Of a DNA stretch of 64,000 bases, positions 45,635-56,234 are shown piece by piece. Made by a program: the position numbers and the translations under genes. The notes under the pieces were generated by a model. The model was not told the origin of the DNA and did not search any database. It saw nothing but the letters and a program-made list of their open reading frames with translations. The stretch comes from Pseudovirgaria hyperparasitica (taxonomy: Eukaryota > Ascomycota > Dothideomycetes > Acrospermales > Acrospermaceae). The first letter of the stretch is position 1. Each line of letters begins with the position of its first letter. The stretch spans positions 186,001 to 250,000 of the forward strand of contig NW_022985562.1 in NCBI RefSeq assembly GCF_010093815.1, given 5' to 3'.

Positions 45635-46210
45635 ATGACTGAGTCTGCCTCTATCCGTGCAAGAGGCCTCTCTTCCGCCGAACAAGTTGCTCTAGGCATC
45701 GGCGTCGCCTTCGCCGTCATCATCCCCTGCTCATTGCTATACGCGTTATGGAACAAGCGCTGTGTACGGCCTAGACGCTGCTACTACGAATGGACACGGT
45801 CGATACGACCCGTGAAGGAAGCCGCGCCTCGAAACGAAGGGGTATTACTGAGTGACATGGCGCAGACGCGCGAAAGCGCACGGCGGCCATCGCAATTCAC
45901 AATCTCGGCGCCACGGAGCGTGTATTCGCCAGTCAGTTCGCGAGCGGGGGTGCGCAGTTTGGCGATTGGGGCCACGAGGCAGGATAGCATCGCGAGTGAC
46001 GCGCCGTCGAGGTCGGAAGAGGAGGCGCTGAAGGCGCGGCAGGCGGAGGAGGCGGTGGATTTGTATAGGGTTACGACTGTGGTGCGGGACGAGACGAGTC
46101 TGCTGGTTGGCGGAGATGATATCACTCGTCTGGCGGAATTTCACTTCCCGTTTCATGGGAGGAGACCCGGCTCGCGACTACCTGAGGATATGCTGGTATA
46201 TGTGAAATGA
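45635..46210 (+). CDS. Small single-pass membrane protein, 191 aa
   Basis: ATG at 45635 begins MTESASIRARGLSS. One membrane segment (about residues 19-41, VALGIGVAFAVIIPCSLLYAL) is followed by a basic stop-transfer KRCVRPRR, predicting a short outside N-terminus and a cytosolic tail. The tail is Ser/Arg-rich with a Glu/Ala-rich helix (EEEALKARQAEEAVDL). I recognise no domain. Similar orphan proteins are frequent in fungal genomes. Coding is supported by the sensible membrane topology and continuous frame only. Confidence 0.6.
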   Translation: MTESASIRARGLSSAEQVALGIGVAFAVIIPCSLLYALWNKRCVRPRRCYYEWTRSIRPVKEAAPRNEGVLLSDMAQTRESARRPSQFTISAPRSVYSPVSSRAGVRSLAIGATRQDSIASDAPSRSEEEALKARQAEEAVDLYRVTTVVRDETSLLVGGDDITRLAEFHFPFHGRRPGSRLPEDMLVYVK

Positions 46211-46340
46211 GGGAAAATGCTCTCTATATTACTGGAAATGCCCCTTTCAAGATGCTATGCTAGCCAAACCCACAAAATGCACACGGGGAACCACAATCGA
46301 ATCAAGTCGACCATCTGACCTCGAACTTGACTACCAGAAC

Positions 46341-47618
46341 TTACTTTGGCTCGAATCCTTTTGGGGGGTGCTGGCCGTCTGGAATCTCTAAATTGGTCGT
46401 GTAGATCTTGTTGCCGCTGGCACTACTCCAGGCATCCTTGATCTTTTGCAGCACTGTCCTGCCTGCATACTCAGCATCTACATTTGGTACGGCCCATCCA
46501 CCATTCTTGTACTTTGAGTTGAAAGGTCCGGCATACGACTGATTGAAGTACATGTTGCTCAACGCCACGGAGCCAGACGTAGAGCCCCACGAGCGCACCT
46601 TCTCTCCAACAACATCGGCAACGAACTTGAACACATTCGCGCCTACATCGAAGCGCCCGAGCGTGTCGAGACCCCAGTTGGCCTCGACAGTCGATATTTC
46701 GGAATAGTGATCGTAGAATGTGGAGTCGGTGGTGCCGACAAGAGACGAAGGGATAACATCACCGAGAAGGATACCGAGAACCTTGTTAGGCTGTGTATAG
46801 TCGTGGTTCTCATCAAAGGTGATGAGCACGAGTGTCTTGTTCATGAAGTTGCTATTCGATAGAAGCGGTTCGACAAAGTTCCGCGTCCACGTGCCGGCGG
46901 TCGTGACACTGGAGTCGTGACCATCGGACGTCATGTTCGGGGTGATGAACATCCATTGAGGTAGCGCGTTCGCCTTGAGGTCGTTTTGGAAGAGCGTGAG
47001 ATTCTTGATCAGGTTGAGACGTGACGGTTGCGTAGCGACAGAATCATATATGACGCAGGGATTGTGCTTGCGCACATACATGTTGGCACCTGTACGTGGA
47101 TTATCATATTCGGTGTCTTGGTACCCGGTGTACGGCATGTCTTCTTGGTATGAAGCCCATGAGATACCCTTGGCTTCAAGAAGGTCGACGATAGAACTTA
47201 TGTTTTTGGGGACGTTGTTATGGTCATCGTTGCTGTATTGATCAGTACCTGTATCCCAAATACGGAAATATTTCATACTTCATGCCAAAGTAGTCACCCC
47301 CGATTGCGGCAACATAATTCGGTTCACTGGGATGAGTGACACCATAGTAGCTTGAAAGCGTGATACCCTTCTTCGCAAGATATTGCAGACTGGCTGAGAG
47401 TAACCCATTAGTTCAGACCCAGTTACATTTTATAGCCGACAGAACATACGATCTCCAGCAGCTTTGTCGTAATTAGTGTTCTCTAGCCAAATTACAGCCA
47501 TACGGTCGAACACCTTCCCGGATACTTTTGCAGCAGAGGTTTGCGCAACATACTGAGTAGCCACTGTTGTGGTCGTGAGCAAGGCTGCAACGCCTGCCAG
47601 TGCAGAATCCAAATACAT
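46341..47618 (-). CDS. Secreted acid phosphatase / phosphoesterase family
   Basis: Exons 47618-47450, 47393-47279 and 47232-46341 (introns 56 and 46 nt) give 391 aa. The signal peptide covers about residues 1-30. The metal-site motifs of the phosphoesterase family (PF04185 type) appear in order: WLENTNYD (about 44-51), THPSEPNYVA, GGDYFGMNNDDHN (restored by the second splice), TPNMTSDGHD and ITFDENHDY. Fungal members are extracellular phosphate-repressible acid phosphatases that release phosphate from organic esters. Several N-glycosylation sites (NMTS, NKTL, NQSY) fit secretion. The gene is divergent from the multicopper oxidase with 629 bp between start codons. Confidence 0.93.
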
Positions 47619-48247
47619 CCTCGCTGAACCTTATTGTTCGAAAGGCATCAACAGGTGAAACTGAACAAGGCTAGAAGAACAGAAGGAAAATGTAAAAAGG
47701 TCCGACAGATAGCCGGACAAAAGTACCCAAATCCATGGTTTAGAGCTGCATTTTACTGATTAATTTGGGTCTCATCCGACCTTCCCGAACGACGACAGCG
47801 GATGACAAGAGCCCTGCATTAGCAGGATGGTGATTGGCGAGCTAATGGGCACGCTCCACGCTTCTATTTGTGAAGCAATCATTGGTGTGTAACGGCAGAC
47901 CCTAGATTGGCTACGGACATAATATACAGGATCATCCGATGCATTAATATTGACGCATGTGTTGAAGACGACGATTCTGATTTGCGGGGGGGCTTTTGCT
48001 GGGAGCGATTTTGTGAGCAATGCAGGGGCACGTTCAGGTGTTGGTGCCTTAGAAGCCTGGCGGGATTGGATATACCCGTGACGGGACGGAGACACCACGC
48101 TGTAGATAGCTCCAGACTGAGACATTTTGACATTCCTGTGCAGATGATGCCGTCACTTGATCCACAATCCGTCGAAGGTCTGTGTGTGTTTGACAGGATA
48201 TTTCTTGTCTTTTTTTACATCGCCGACACGGACTCTCCCAGGTAGCC
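47619..48247. promoter_or_regulatory. Divergent promoter, acid phosphatase / multicopper oxidase
   Basis: 629 bp between the two ATGs must contain both promoters. I could not identify a CACGTG phosphate-response box or other decisive site. Confidence 0.45.
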
Positions 48248-50233
48248 ATGTATGAGCCTCAAGCAGATCGCGCTACCGGTCGCGACGAAGAGGCAGAGCA
48301 TCTGCTCTCGGAACGATACGAAGACGACTCGTTGGAATCTTCCCAACACGATGTAGCGAACAGTAGCGATACTGGTCTGTCGCCGGAAGCGAGTCAACAA
48401 TGCCAACCATCATTCTTCCTGATATGCGCCATCATAGTGCTGGTCGCCTTTCTGGCTCTGGCCGCATCGGCGGTATCGCAATGGTTTCGACACGGCGCCA
48501 ATCCTACAGTGCATGCAGTATCTCAAAGAAATGATTATGTCCTGGATCCAGCGTGGAATGCATATGCGAAGCCACAGAAGCGAATCTACGACTGGACCAT
48601 AACGGACGTCGAACTGAACCCCGATGGCGTCTTCAGACCTATGGTTGTCATCAACGGACAGTTCCCCGGTCCTATGATCGAATGCAATGAAGGCGACACT
48701 ATTGTAGTCAATGTTCGCAACGAAGCTGTGAATGCAACATCCATCCATTGGCACGGCATGTACCAGAATGGGACAAACTGGATGGATGGGACTGTCGGCG
48801 TCACACAATGTCCGATAGCACCGGGAGCCGCCTACACCTATGAGTTCTCAACACAGGGCCAATGGGGCACGTACTGGTATCATGGCCATAGAGGCGTACA
48901 AGCTTCTGATGGTCTACTTGGTCCTCTTATAATTCACTCCAAAGATGAAATTCAGCATCTGAAATATGATACGGACAGGGTGGTGATGGTTCAAGACCAT
49001 TACTACAACACGTCGAATGAGCTCCTCATGGATTATCTGAAGCCAAACCAGGAGAACGCCGAACCAGTTCCAGACAGTGCACTCATCAACGGACGCAATG
49101 TTCGTGATTGTGCTTTGCTACCAAACAGGATATGTGACAGCTCGATGGCAACTCTTCCCACCATGGTTCTGGAAGAGGGCAAGAAACATCGTCTGCGCTT
49201 CATCAACGTTGGCGCGTTTGCTGAATTTCAGGTACAGATAGACGAGCACGAATTTGCCGTCACCGAAGTTGATGGCACAGACGTCATTCCAGCTTACTTT
49301 CATCGACTTAATATCCTCCCAGCGCAGCGCTACAGTATTGTGGTCGATGCAAGCGTTACTACACAATCTGCGTATTGGCTACGAGCAAGGATGGTGACGC
49401 ATTGCTTCGCAGAGGAAAATGAAGAGATGGAAGCTGAGGTCCGGGCCATTGTTCAATACTCGGCAACGGAGCTACATGATATAGAGCCAAAGAGCAGGGA
49501 CTGGCCGGAAGTCGTAGAGGTCACTTGCCACGATATGAATACGACAGAGCTACATCCCGCGATACCAGTCGCAGCTCCTTCTGATGTCAACGATGTCATC
49601 CACCTCCGGTCAAATTTCGAGATTGGTAACTGGAAGCTCAGTCGCGGCTTTTTCAATCAGAGCTCGTGGCGTGCCTCGTCTAATTCATCTTCGTTGTCAC
49701 GTTTCATCTCGGGAGTCAAGACTGGCAACGGCGCTTACACATCAAGCCTATATAGATCGTTTGGGATCAATGATGAGGTCTTCGATCCATCTAGTGAGCT
49801 CACGTATCAAACCACGGGCATCCAGACGGTCGACATTCTAATCTCGAACTTCGACGACGGTTCACACCCTATGCACCTACACGGCTACAAATTTTGGGTC
49901 CTTGCGTCAGGTATTGGCTATCCACCAGAGAATCTTTACGATCCCGGTGTGCTTGATCTCAGTAACCCCTTGCGCAGAGACACAGCGTCTATCGAGGCTT
50001 ACGGATGGATTCTTCTACGGTTAAAGGCTGACAACGCTGGAATGTGGGCCTTTCATTGTCATATTACCTGGCATGCTGAGGCTGGGTTGATGATGCAGTT
50101 CCTTACGCGTGCTGACATCGTTAGCATGTGGAGTATACCCAACGAAAGCGAGAATCTTTGCATGATGGCAGGTCTCGAAAAGGGTGAGCGACCCCATGAC
50201 GAGATCTGGTTTGGCAACCGACCAGGGGTTTGA
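48248..50233 (+). CDS. Multicopper oxidase (laccase-like), N-terminally membrane-anchored
   Basis: Single exon, 661 aa. Residues 1-55 are acidic and cytosolic in style; 56-78 form a membrane segment (FFLICAIIVLVAFLALAASAV), so this is a signal-anchor rather than a cleaved peptide. Three cupredoxin domains follow. The copper motifs are complete: HWHG (167-170), YWYHGHRGVQ (209-218), HPMHLHGYKFW and HCHITWHAEAGL near the C-terminus, giving the T1 and the T2/T3 trinuclear sites. The residue in the T1 axial position is Leu, as in higher-potential laccases. Many ascomycete relatives oxidise phenols or metals at the surface; the substrate is not evident. Divergent from the acid phosphatase gene. 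Confidence 0.95.
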   Translation: MYEPQADRATGRDEEAEHLLSERYEDDSLESSQHDVANSSDTGLSPEASQQCQPSFFLICAIIVLVAFLALAASAVSQWFRHGANPTVHAVSQRNDYVLDPAWNAYAKPQKRIYDWTITDVELNPDGVFRPMVVINGQFPGPMIECNEGDTIVVNVRNEAVNATSIHWHGMYQNGTNWMDGTVGVTQCPIAPGAAYTYEFSTQGQWGTYWYHGHRGVQASDGLLGPLIIHSKDEIQHLKYDTDRVVMVQDHYYNTSNELLMDYLKPNQENAEPVPDSALINGRNVRDCALLPNRICDSSMATLPTMVLEEGKKHRLRFINVGAFAEFQVQIDEHEFAVTEVDGTDVIPAYFHRLNILPAQRYSIVVDASVTTQSAYWLRARMVTHCFAEENEEMEAEVRAIVQYSATELHDIEPKSRDWPEVVEVTCHDMNTTELHPAIPVAAPSDVNDVIHLRSNFEIGNWKLSRGFFNQSSWRASSNSSSLSRFISGVKTGNGAYTSSLYRSFGINDEVFDPSSELTYQTTGIQTVDILISNFDDGSHPMHLHGYKFWVLASGIGYPPENLYDPGVLDLSNPLRRDTASIEAYGWILLRLKADNAGMWAFHCHITWHAEAGLMMQFLTRADIVSMWSIPNESENLCMMAGLEKGERPHDEIWFGNRPGV

Positions 50234-50935
50234 ATTCTCAGCTCTGGGCGATGAAGAGTAGCACTGTGAGACTTTCGCAGCATTCACCAGGCCAAATGGA
50301 ATGTTAAACGATGTACACCTGCGCCGAAGTCACCTGGCCAAGGAAAAACACTTCTATGCTGGAGCGTCAAAGCATAAATTCCATGCGACTATTGCAGGCA
50401 AAAATCACACGAACTGCTACCTGAAGTCACGTATTAAACAAGACTATCAGATACGGAGAGTGCAGAGGATGCATATGATTCGTCCGCGTGCCACGAAAGA
50501 TAAAAGTCGCATTACGTCACGTGGCCAGCCCTGCCGGGTATCTGAGCACCTTGCGGGATAATCTGCGCAGTACTCAACGATGAAGTAAACGCTCTACCAC
50601 TATTCACATGGAACGGAGAACACCATGTTGTCCTCTTCTCTTCTCTTAAAAGCCATGCGTCTGGCTTACTCTGTTAATAGAGGCGAGCTGCGGATTAGAA
50701 AACCCTGGATCTCAATACCAACCACAGAAAAAACCGGGGCTCGTACTCCTCGGTTCCATGTTACTGAAGACCACACCAAGCGCTCTGAAAGCGCTCTGAA
50801 ACAAGTTTTTTTATCGTTTTCGCTTTTGGAGTATTTAAAGGGATCCATATCCCTCTCTCAGACTTGTCTGGATAACCTACACTTCAACTTCACATCACTA
50901 AACACAAAGCGCCGCCATGTTTACTTAAAATCAAG
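50234..50935. other. Spacer, promoter of F-box gene
   Basis: 702 bp with no supported gene. A direct duplication GAAAGCGCTCT lies near 50785-50805. A short frame 50625-50939 overlaps the F-box start and is unlikely to be coding. Confidence 0.5.
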
Positions 50936-52840
50936 ATGACGCATCCTACTTTCAGTTTTTCTAGAATACCCGAGGAGCTCCTCGTAAATATATTCGAGAA
51001 TTTAGCACCTCCAAGCCCAACCGATAGCGCACTAAGTCTTCGGACTCCGACCAAGTGCTCCCTGGAAAACACCAATACTCTCTTCCGACTATGTCAAACC
51101 TCAACACAGTTTGCTCGGATTGCACAACCGTTACTGGTTTCTTGGGCAGCCGACATCATTACCAGAGATGAAGTGCTCAGAGATCAGATTGGAGAACTAT
51201 CTCAGAAGAGATCAGCTCCGTCCAAGATAATACTGTTGCTGCGCACACTTATGACGCGCGTGGATCTGAGCGTCAACATCCGCGGCTTCACCCTTGATCT
51301 TTCGGGTCTACCAGACGAACATGTTGAGCAAAAAGCCATCACAGTCGGCTACTTGAAGCGTATCTTTGGCAAGGAAGAAGTCAAGAGGTGCTTCAGAGCT
51401 TGGGTCGTAGACAATTCTGCGAGCCGAAAAGAGTATTATTCATTCCAGATTCAACGCTTCCCCGAAAGGCTGCTGCAGGATATCGTGCAAGCAGCCAAAC
51501 AATGGCCAATGTCCGACACTTTTTCCAAAGCCGAGCTGCAGCTTCTGATCCGACAAGCGTATTCGATTGTCTCGGATTCGGAGCTTAACACTTCCATCTC
51601 CTCCCGCCTCTTGCGAGCCGCCTTCGAAGACGACAAGACTGGTGTCAATCTTCTCATAAACAGCCTAGCTCCACGGGCACAGAACCTGGCTATTCTTGCT
51701 GGCGACTACGGTACTCGCCTCGCAGGATCCACATGGGGTCGTAATCTCGAAACCTGGAATCTAAGTCACCAACCGCTCGATCTATTTTCCTCTCTGAGAC
51801 ACGTAAAAGTGACACATACGTCGCTTCGATCGTACGGTGCCTGCCTTGAATCGTACTTGCTCCGCGTTCCAAACCTCGAGTCCATCGAGATCGTACCACT
51901 CTTTTGCATGACCCAAGAGGATCTGGACGAACTGGAAGCACTCGAGAAAACGTCGCTCGTCAAGCATGTCACCATCCGCGGACCTCCACACAATTACTAC
52001 CTGGGCATTCTTCTGGATACCTTCGTACGGCTCGAGAGCCTCGCAGTCGAGATTGATTCGCCGTCCAAGTATACAGAGGACAGAGAGGACTCCCAGGAGG
52101 ACGTCGACACCGTACTGGCCGCGCTTGAACAGCAGAAGAAGACGCTGCAAAGCCTGAAGATCCGCTGCGTGGACTGGTGCTCCCAGGACAACATGGTGGC
52201 AGACTTTTCGCAAATGTCTACCCTCACGCATATCGAAATCGATGCGTCCATCCTGCATCTACCAAAGGACGGACATTCTGCATCACTGAACATCCCGGCC
52301 CTCGCAGACCGATTGCCGCCCGGCTTAGAGTCTCTGAAGATCAGTTACGAACCGGACGTAGAGTTTGCGTTCGTCAAGTGCATGGTCAGATTTCTGAAGC
52401 GCCTGACGGCGTCTCGAGGCGAAGTCACGAATCGGAACATGTCGTGGCCTGTACTCGATGTCACAGACGCCGAAAACGAACACTGCGAAAATGAATATCT
52501 GGTCAACGACAACACCTGCTGTTGGACAGACCCGTCTGTCGAGCAAGCCTTCCTCTCACTCCCAGGCTCGCGAGACTCCTTCTGGACCCACGCAACAACA
52601 CCCGCATTCGACATGCATGGCAACTCACCACCAGTCCTGCCCAACCTCCGATGTATCACCCTCGAGAGAATCGACGAAAGTCGCAAGACTCCGTCCTTGC
52701 CACTACAATGGACGAACACGGAGCGACAAAAGTGGTGGCTCCAGAAATTTGTGCAGAATCTCAAGGACTTGCACACGCTGTGCGTCAAGACGGATATCAC
52801 GCTTCAGATCGAGGGTTGGTGCTCAGGGGCCAAATCATAG
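50936..52840 (+). CDS. F-box protein with leucine-rich-like C-terminus
   Basis: Single exon, 634 aa, starting MTHPTFSF. The F-box is at about residues 9-55: FSRIPEELLVNIFENLAP and then LFRLCQTSTQFARIAQPLL. The rest is a long helical and LRR-like region with periodic leucines (LFSSLRHVKVTHTSLRSYG, VPNLESIEIVPLF, LESLAVEIDSP, LQSLKIRCVDW). F-box proteins recruit targets to SCF ubiquitin ligases through Skp1. The target is unknown; such proteins are numerous and divergent in filamentous fungi. No signal peptide or membrane segment. Confidence 0.88.
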   Translation: MTHPTFSFSRIPEELLVNIFENLAPPSPTDSALSLRTPTKCSLENTNTLFRLCQTSTQFARIAQPLLVSWAADIITRDEVLRDQIGELSQKRSAPSKIILLLRTLMTRVDLSVNIRGFTLDLSGLPDEHVEQKAITVGYLKRIFGKEEVKRCFRAWVVDNSASRKEYYSFQIQRFPERLLQDIVQAAKQWPMSDTFSKAELQLLIRQAYSIVSDSELNTSISSRLLRAAFEDDKTGVNLLINSLAPRAQNLAILAGDYGTRLAGSTWGRNLETWNLSHQPLDLFSSLRHVKVTHTSLRSYGACLESYLLRVPNLESIEIVPLFCMTQEDLDELEALEKTSLVKHVTIRGPPHNYYLGILLDTFVRLESLAVEIDSPSKYTEDREDSQEDVDTVLAALEQQKKTLQSLKIRCVDWCSQDNMVADFSQMSTLTHIEIDASILHLPKDGHSASLNIPALADRLPPGLESLKISYEPDVEFAFVKCMVRFLKRLTASRGEVTNRNMSWPVLDVTDAENEHCENEYLVNDNTCCWTDPSVEQAFLSLPGSRDSFWTHATTPAFDMHGNSPPVLPNLRCITLERIDESRKTPSLPLQWTNTERQKWWLQKFVQNLKDLHTLCVKTDITLQIEGWCSGAKS

Positions 52841-53357
52841 AACTGTATTTTCTGGGGAAATCTTTTTCAAACATTTAAGCGTCGTTCAATCTTTGCATAG
52901 CTTGGTTGGGGATCTTTCTTTTTTTATTTAACTTTATATAGCATATAAATCTTGTATAGATATCATGTAGCCTCTGTTTAGTTTTACGGCTAATGCTCTT
53001 ACAATCTAAAAAAAAGGCATTAATAGTAAGGTGCAAGCAAGTGATTGATTGAATATAATATGCTCATATGTGATTACTTATCAGCGAGGTACGGGTATTC
53101 GAACGTAATGCTCCTCGGACTTTAATGTAGTCACAGAGCTAATACTGTGCATTTCAAAGCATTCTGATGTGTATACAGGGGTGGTAGTTATCCGATACCC
53201 GAGTTTAAAGCGGGGCCGCGGTCCAGGAGGTTGCTTGTGCACGGCCACGGATGAGTATATACAACCCGAGACATCAGCACTCTATCTACTCTAAATAAAA
53301 AGGCCGCTCCACATTACAATACAACAAACAAATAATCTCTCTCACAAACCCACACAC

Positions 53358-53413
<56 letters not shown>
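52841..53413. other. Spacer ending in a CA repeat
   Basis: AT-rich 3' flank of the F-box gene, then the 5' region of the next gene, with TATA-like CTAAATAAAAAGG near 53290 and a (CA)n tract running to the start codon. Confidence 0.5.
53342..53412. repeat. (CA)n microsatellite abutting a start codon
   Basis: About 70 bp of CA repeats, pure for the last 50 or so, ending directly before the ATG at 53414. It forms the whole proximal 5' UTR of the downstream gene. Confidence 0.92.
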
Positions 53414-53415
<2 letters not shown>

Positions 53416-54087
53416 GTCAACCCCACAATCACGCCCAGGCCTCCTCTACATAAACTCAGGCATCAAGGACCCAGCCACACTGTCCCCTCACCAGTATACC
53501 CAGGTCTACAAAGACAAGCACATCCCCGACGTCGTCGCAACAGGCAGTCTCCACAGCGCATCCTTCTACTACGGCGCCGCCGACCCGTCCGCTGCCGCTG
53601 CCGCCACCATCACCACCCTCCCGTACCTCGTGCTCTACCACTTCGACGACCTCGCACACGCACTCACATCCGCGCTCCCGGCCGTGCCGCTACAGTACAG
53701 CGGCCTCCCCGGCAGCGGCCGTCTCCCGGACCTAGCACATTTCGACACGCGCAGCTACGCGCTGTGCGCACACAACAAGCCGCATGGCGTGGCATTTGGT
53801 ACGTCGACTGTATTTGTATTCTCGAAAGCGGGGAGGGGGGCCCTCCGTCTATGTATTATCATCACCTTATGGCGGCGGCTACGGCGGAAGCCACGACGAT
53901 CAACCAGAACAAAGCCGACCAATCGAGCTACTAATTAGGCAAAGCAGCCTCTCCTCAGCGTAGTGCTCATGACATGATGCCCCTCGGACGAGCGTCACGG
54001 CGCAATGACGTCGCGGCGTGGTACGCGGACGAGCACTTTGGCATGCTGGATGGCGTGCCGGGATATCTGGGCAGCCTAGCGCTATGA
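53414..54087 (+). CDS. EthD-like dimeric alpha-beta barrel protein, C-terminus out of frame
   Basis: Exons 53414-53798 and 53939-54087 (intron 140 nt, ending CTACTAATTAG) give 177 aa. The first half, with GLLYINSGIKDP, YKDKHIPDVVATG and LPYLVLYHFDDL, resembles the fungal EthD-like dimeric alpha-beta barrel family. The second repeat shows AAWYADEHFGMLDGVPGYLGSL and then stops. The family's usual ending continues in the next frame from 54080 (RYELVAGPGTE, LPKMLVLHEFSGAE) to a stop at 54242-54244, so one extra base near 54077 separates them. Part of exon 2 before AAWYADEH is poorly conserved. The gene is probably decaying, or the assembly has an error. Function of the family is not well defined. 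Confidence 0.65.
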
Positions 54088-54968
54088 GCTCGTAGCCGGA
54101 CCAGGGACAGAGCCGACGACAACAGTGCTGCCGAAGATGCTCGTGCTGCACGAGTTCTCGGGCGCGGAGGTGTTTACGAAAGGCTCGGCGGGGCAGAAGG
54201 CGTTTGCGGGCGAGCATGACGACGGTGTGGGCGAAGAGGGGTGATGGGCGGGATATCACGGCGGCGGAAAGCAGGATGTACGTACAGGTTGGGGGAGGTA
54301 TTATGACGGTAGGGTCGGGGCGAGGATGTGATTCTGTTGGCTTGAGGACTGCACGCGAGAGATGCATTTGGGTTGGCTTTTTGATGCAGGAAATAGATGC
54401 ATGGAATGCAATGCATGCATGTGTATAGTGACAGTGACAGTGACAGTGATGGTTGATAGAGCAAGCCGGGGATTTGCCGGGCGGCCAATCATCGAGCGCG
54501 GGGAAGGGGGAAAGGTGGCATGAGCCGGGGAGCTAGAGAGAGAGCTAGGGGGAGCTTATGTGGCCATCAAGGTGCGTCGCTTGGGTGCGCCGGGATTACT
54601 GCTTTGGGCAAGTCGTCGAGGATGAAAGAGGGGGGGAGGGGGGGAATCCAGTGGGGCAGTGTGGGGCATCTGTTGCTTGAGCTTAAGCTTGAAGTTGAGC
54701 TTGAGATCTTGCTCATCCTCATCAATACTCATCAATCACATCGAGCGAAACTACCAACTGGCCCTACTGCCACTACTATAGCATGATTGCTTTAAATTGA
54801 CAGCCGTGCTGCTCGTGTGCTGTGCCGCGCCAGATTGATATTACTCTCTCTCTCTCTGTCTCTCTCTCTCCCTTCGTCTTTTGTTTTGACTGTGATTGTT
54901 GTCATACACTCTCACATCATCCTACGGCATCATCCGAGTCCCCGCCGGTCCGAAGTGCTCTCGTCACA
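54088..54968. other. Spacer with displaced coding tail and simple repeats
   Basis: 54088-54244 carries the out-of-frame tail of the barrel protein. Then come (GTGACA)n near 54428-54449, a CTCATCAAT-rich stretch at 54713-54740 and a (CT)n tract at 54843-54872 before the SDR gene. Confidence 0.5.
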
Positions 54969-56015
54969 ATGGCGATCTCACGCGTCTTCACTCGCGCCTC
55001 TTTCCGCGCCCTTGCCCAGCGAGCAACCCTCGCTCCAGCGCGTCAAACCCCTATACCCTCACGAGCATTCACAGCGTCACAACAAGCCCAGCAAACGCGT
55101 GGCCCGCCAAGTCCGCCCTCAGACGACACCGCCGACCCAGCACAGGCATACCTAGGCACCACAAAGCGTCTCCCGGAGTTCAACCTGACCAAGAAAGTCG
55201 TCCTCGTCACCGGCGCCGCTCGCGGTCTCGGCCTGGTCCAAGCAGAAGCACTGCTGGAAGCCGGTGCAACAGGTGCGGCGCCATCTGCCCTCCAAACATC
55301 CTCCCATTCCCAACTTCCCTAACATCAGCCACTAGTGTATGCCCTCGACCGACTGTCCGAGCCGTCCGAACTCTTCGCTCCGATCGCAGAACGTGCTGCC
55401 AAAGAACTAGGCACATCCCTGCACTACACCCAGATCGACACACGTGATGTCGCGGCCCTACACGCCATCATAGCCGACATTGGCGCCAAAGAAGGCCGTA
55501 TGGACGGGCTGATTGCCGCCGCTGGCATCCAGCAGGAGACGCCTGCGCTCGAGTACAGCGCCGAGGACGCAAACCGCATGTTCCAGGTCAACATCACGGG
55601 GACGATGATGACGGCGCAGGCAGTGGCCAAGCAGATGATCAAGTTCGGCAACGGAGGCAGCATGGCCTTTATTGCGAGCATGAGCGGCAGTGTGGCGAAT
55701 CGCGGCTTGATATGCTCGGCGTACAACGCGAGTAAGGCCGGCGTGATTCAGCTAGGGCGGAATCTGGCCAGTGAGTGGGGCGAGCACGGGATACGGGTGA
55801 ACACAATCAGTCCGGGTTATATTGTGACGCAGATGGTAGAGGAGCTGTTCAAGGAGTATCCTGAGCGCAGGGAGACGTGGCCGACGCAGAACATGCTTGG
55901 CAAGTTGAGCAAGCCCGAGGAGTATCGTGGAGCGGCCGTATTTCTTCTTAGTGATGCGAGTAGCTTCATGACTGGTGCTGATCTGAGGATCGACGGTGGG
56001 CACACTGCTTGGTAG
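54969..56015 (+). CDS. Mitochondrially targeted short-chain dehydrogenase/reductase
   Basis: Exons 54969-55272 and 55336-56015 (intron 63 nt) give 327 aa. Residues 1-40 are rich in Arg, Ala and Ser without acids (FTRASFRALAQRATLAP), a likely mitochondrial presequence. The SDR core starts at about 72: TGAARGLG (81-88) for the cofactor, LIAAAGI as the NNAG-equivalent, then SMSGSVANRG, SAYNASKAG with the catalytic Tyr and Lys, and RVNTISPGYI. The pattern resembles fungal arabinitol/sorbose/xylulose-type polyol reductases (Ard/Sou1/Lxr group), most of which lack this leader. The C-terminus DLRIDGGHTAW is typical. Exact substrate unknown. Confidence 0.9.
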
Positions 56016-56234
56016 AAGTGGAAGGTCTTCTAGCGTTCCTGCACCTGTTATCCTTATGCAAGATAGTAAAAGGGGTGGGTACCCTGTCTTACCCGTCCGA
56101 GCGAGGCGAATGTTTGGCTGTTTTTACTACATACATGGATTACAAGAATCTGAGGCTACTTTTTTCTTTTGGTTACATCACTTCGTGGGTATCATATAGT
56201 TCCTCAATCGAGGAGCAATAACATATAGCCTGCA

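Noticed and set aside
53085-53125. Sequence GGTATTCGAACG resembling a tRNA T arm
   Set aside because: No matching acceptor, D or anticodon stem nearby.
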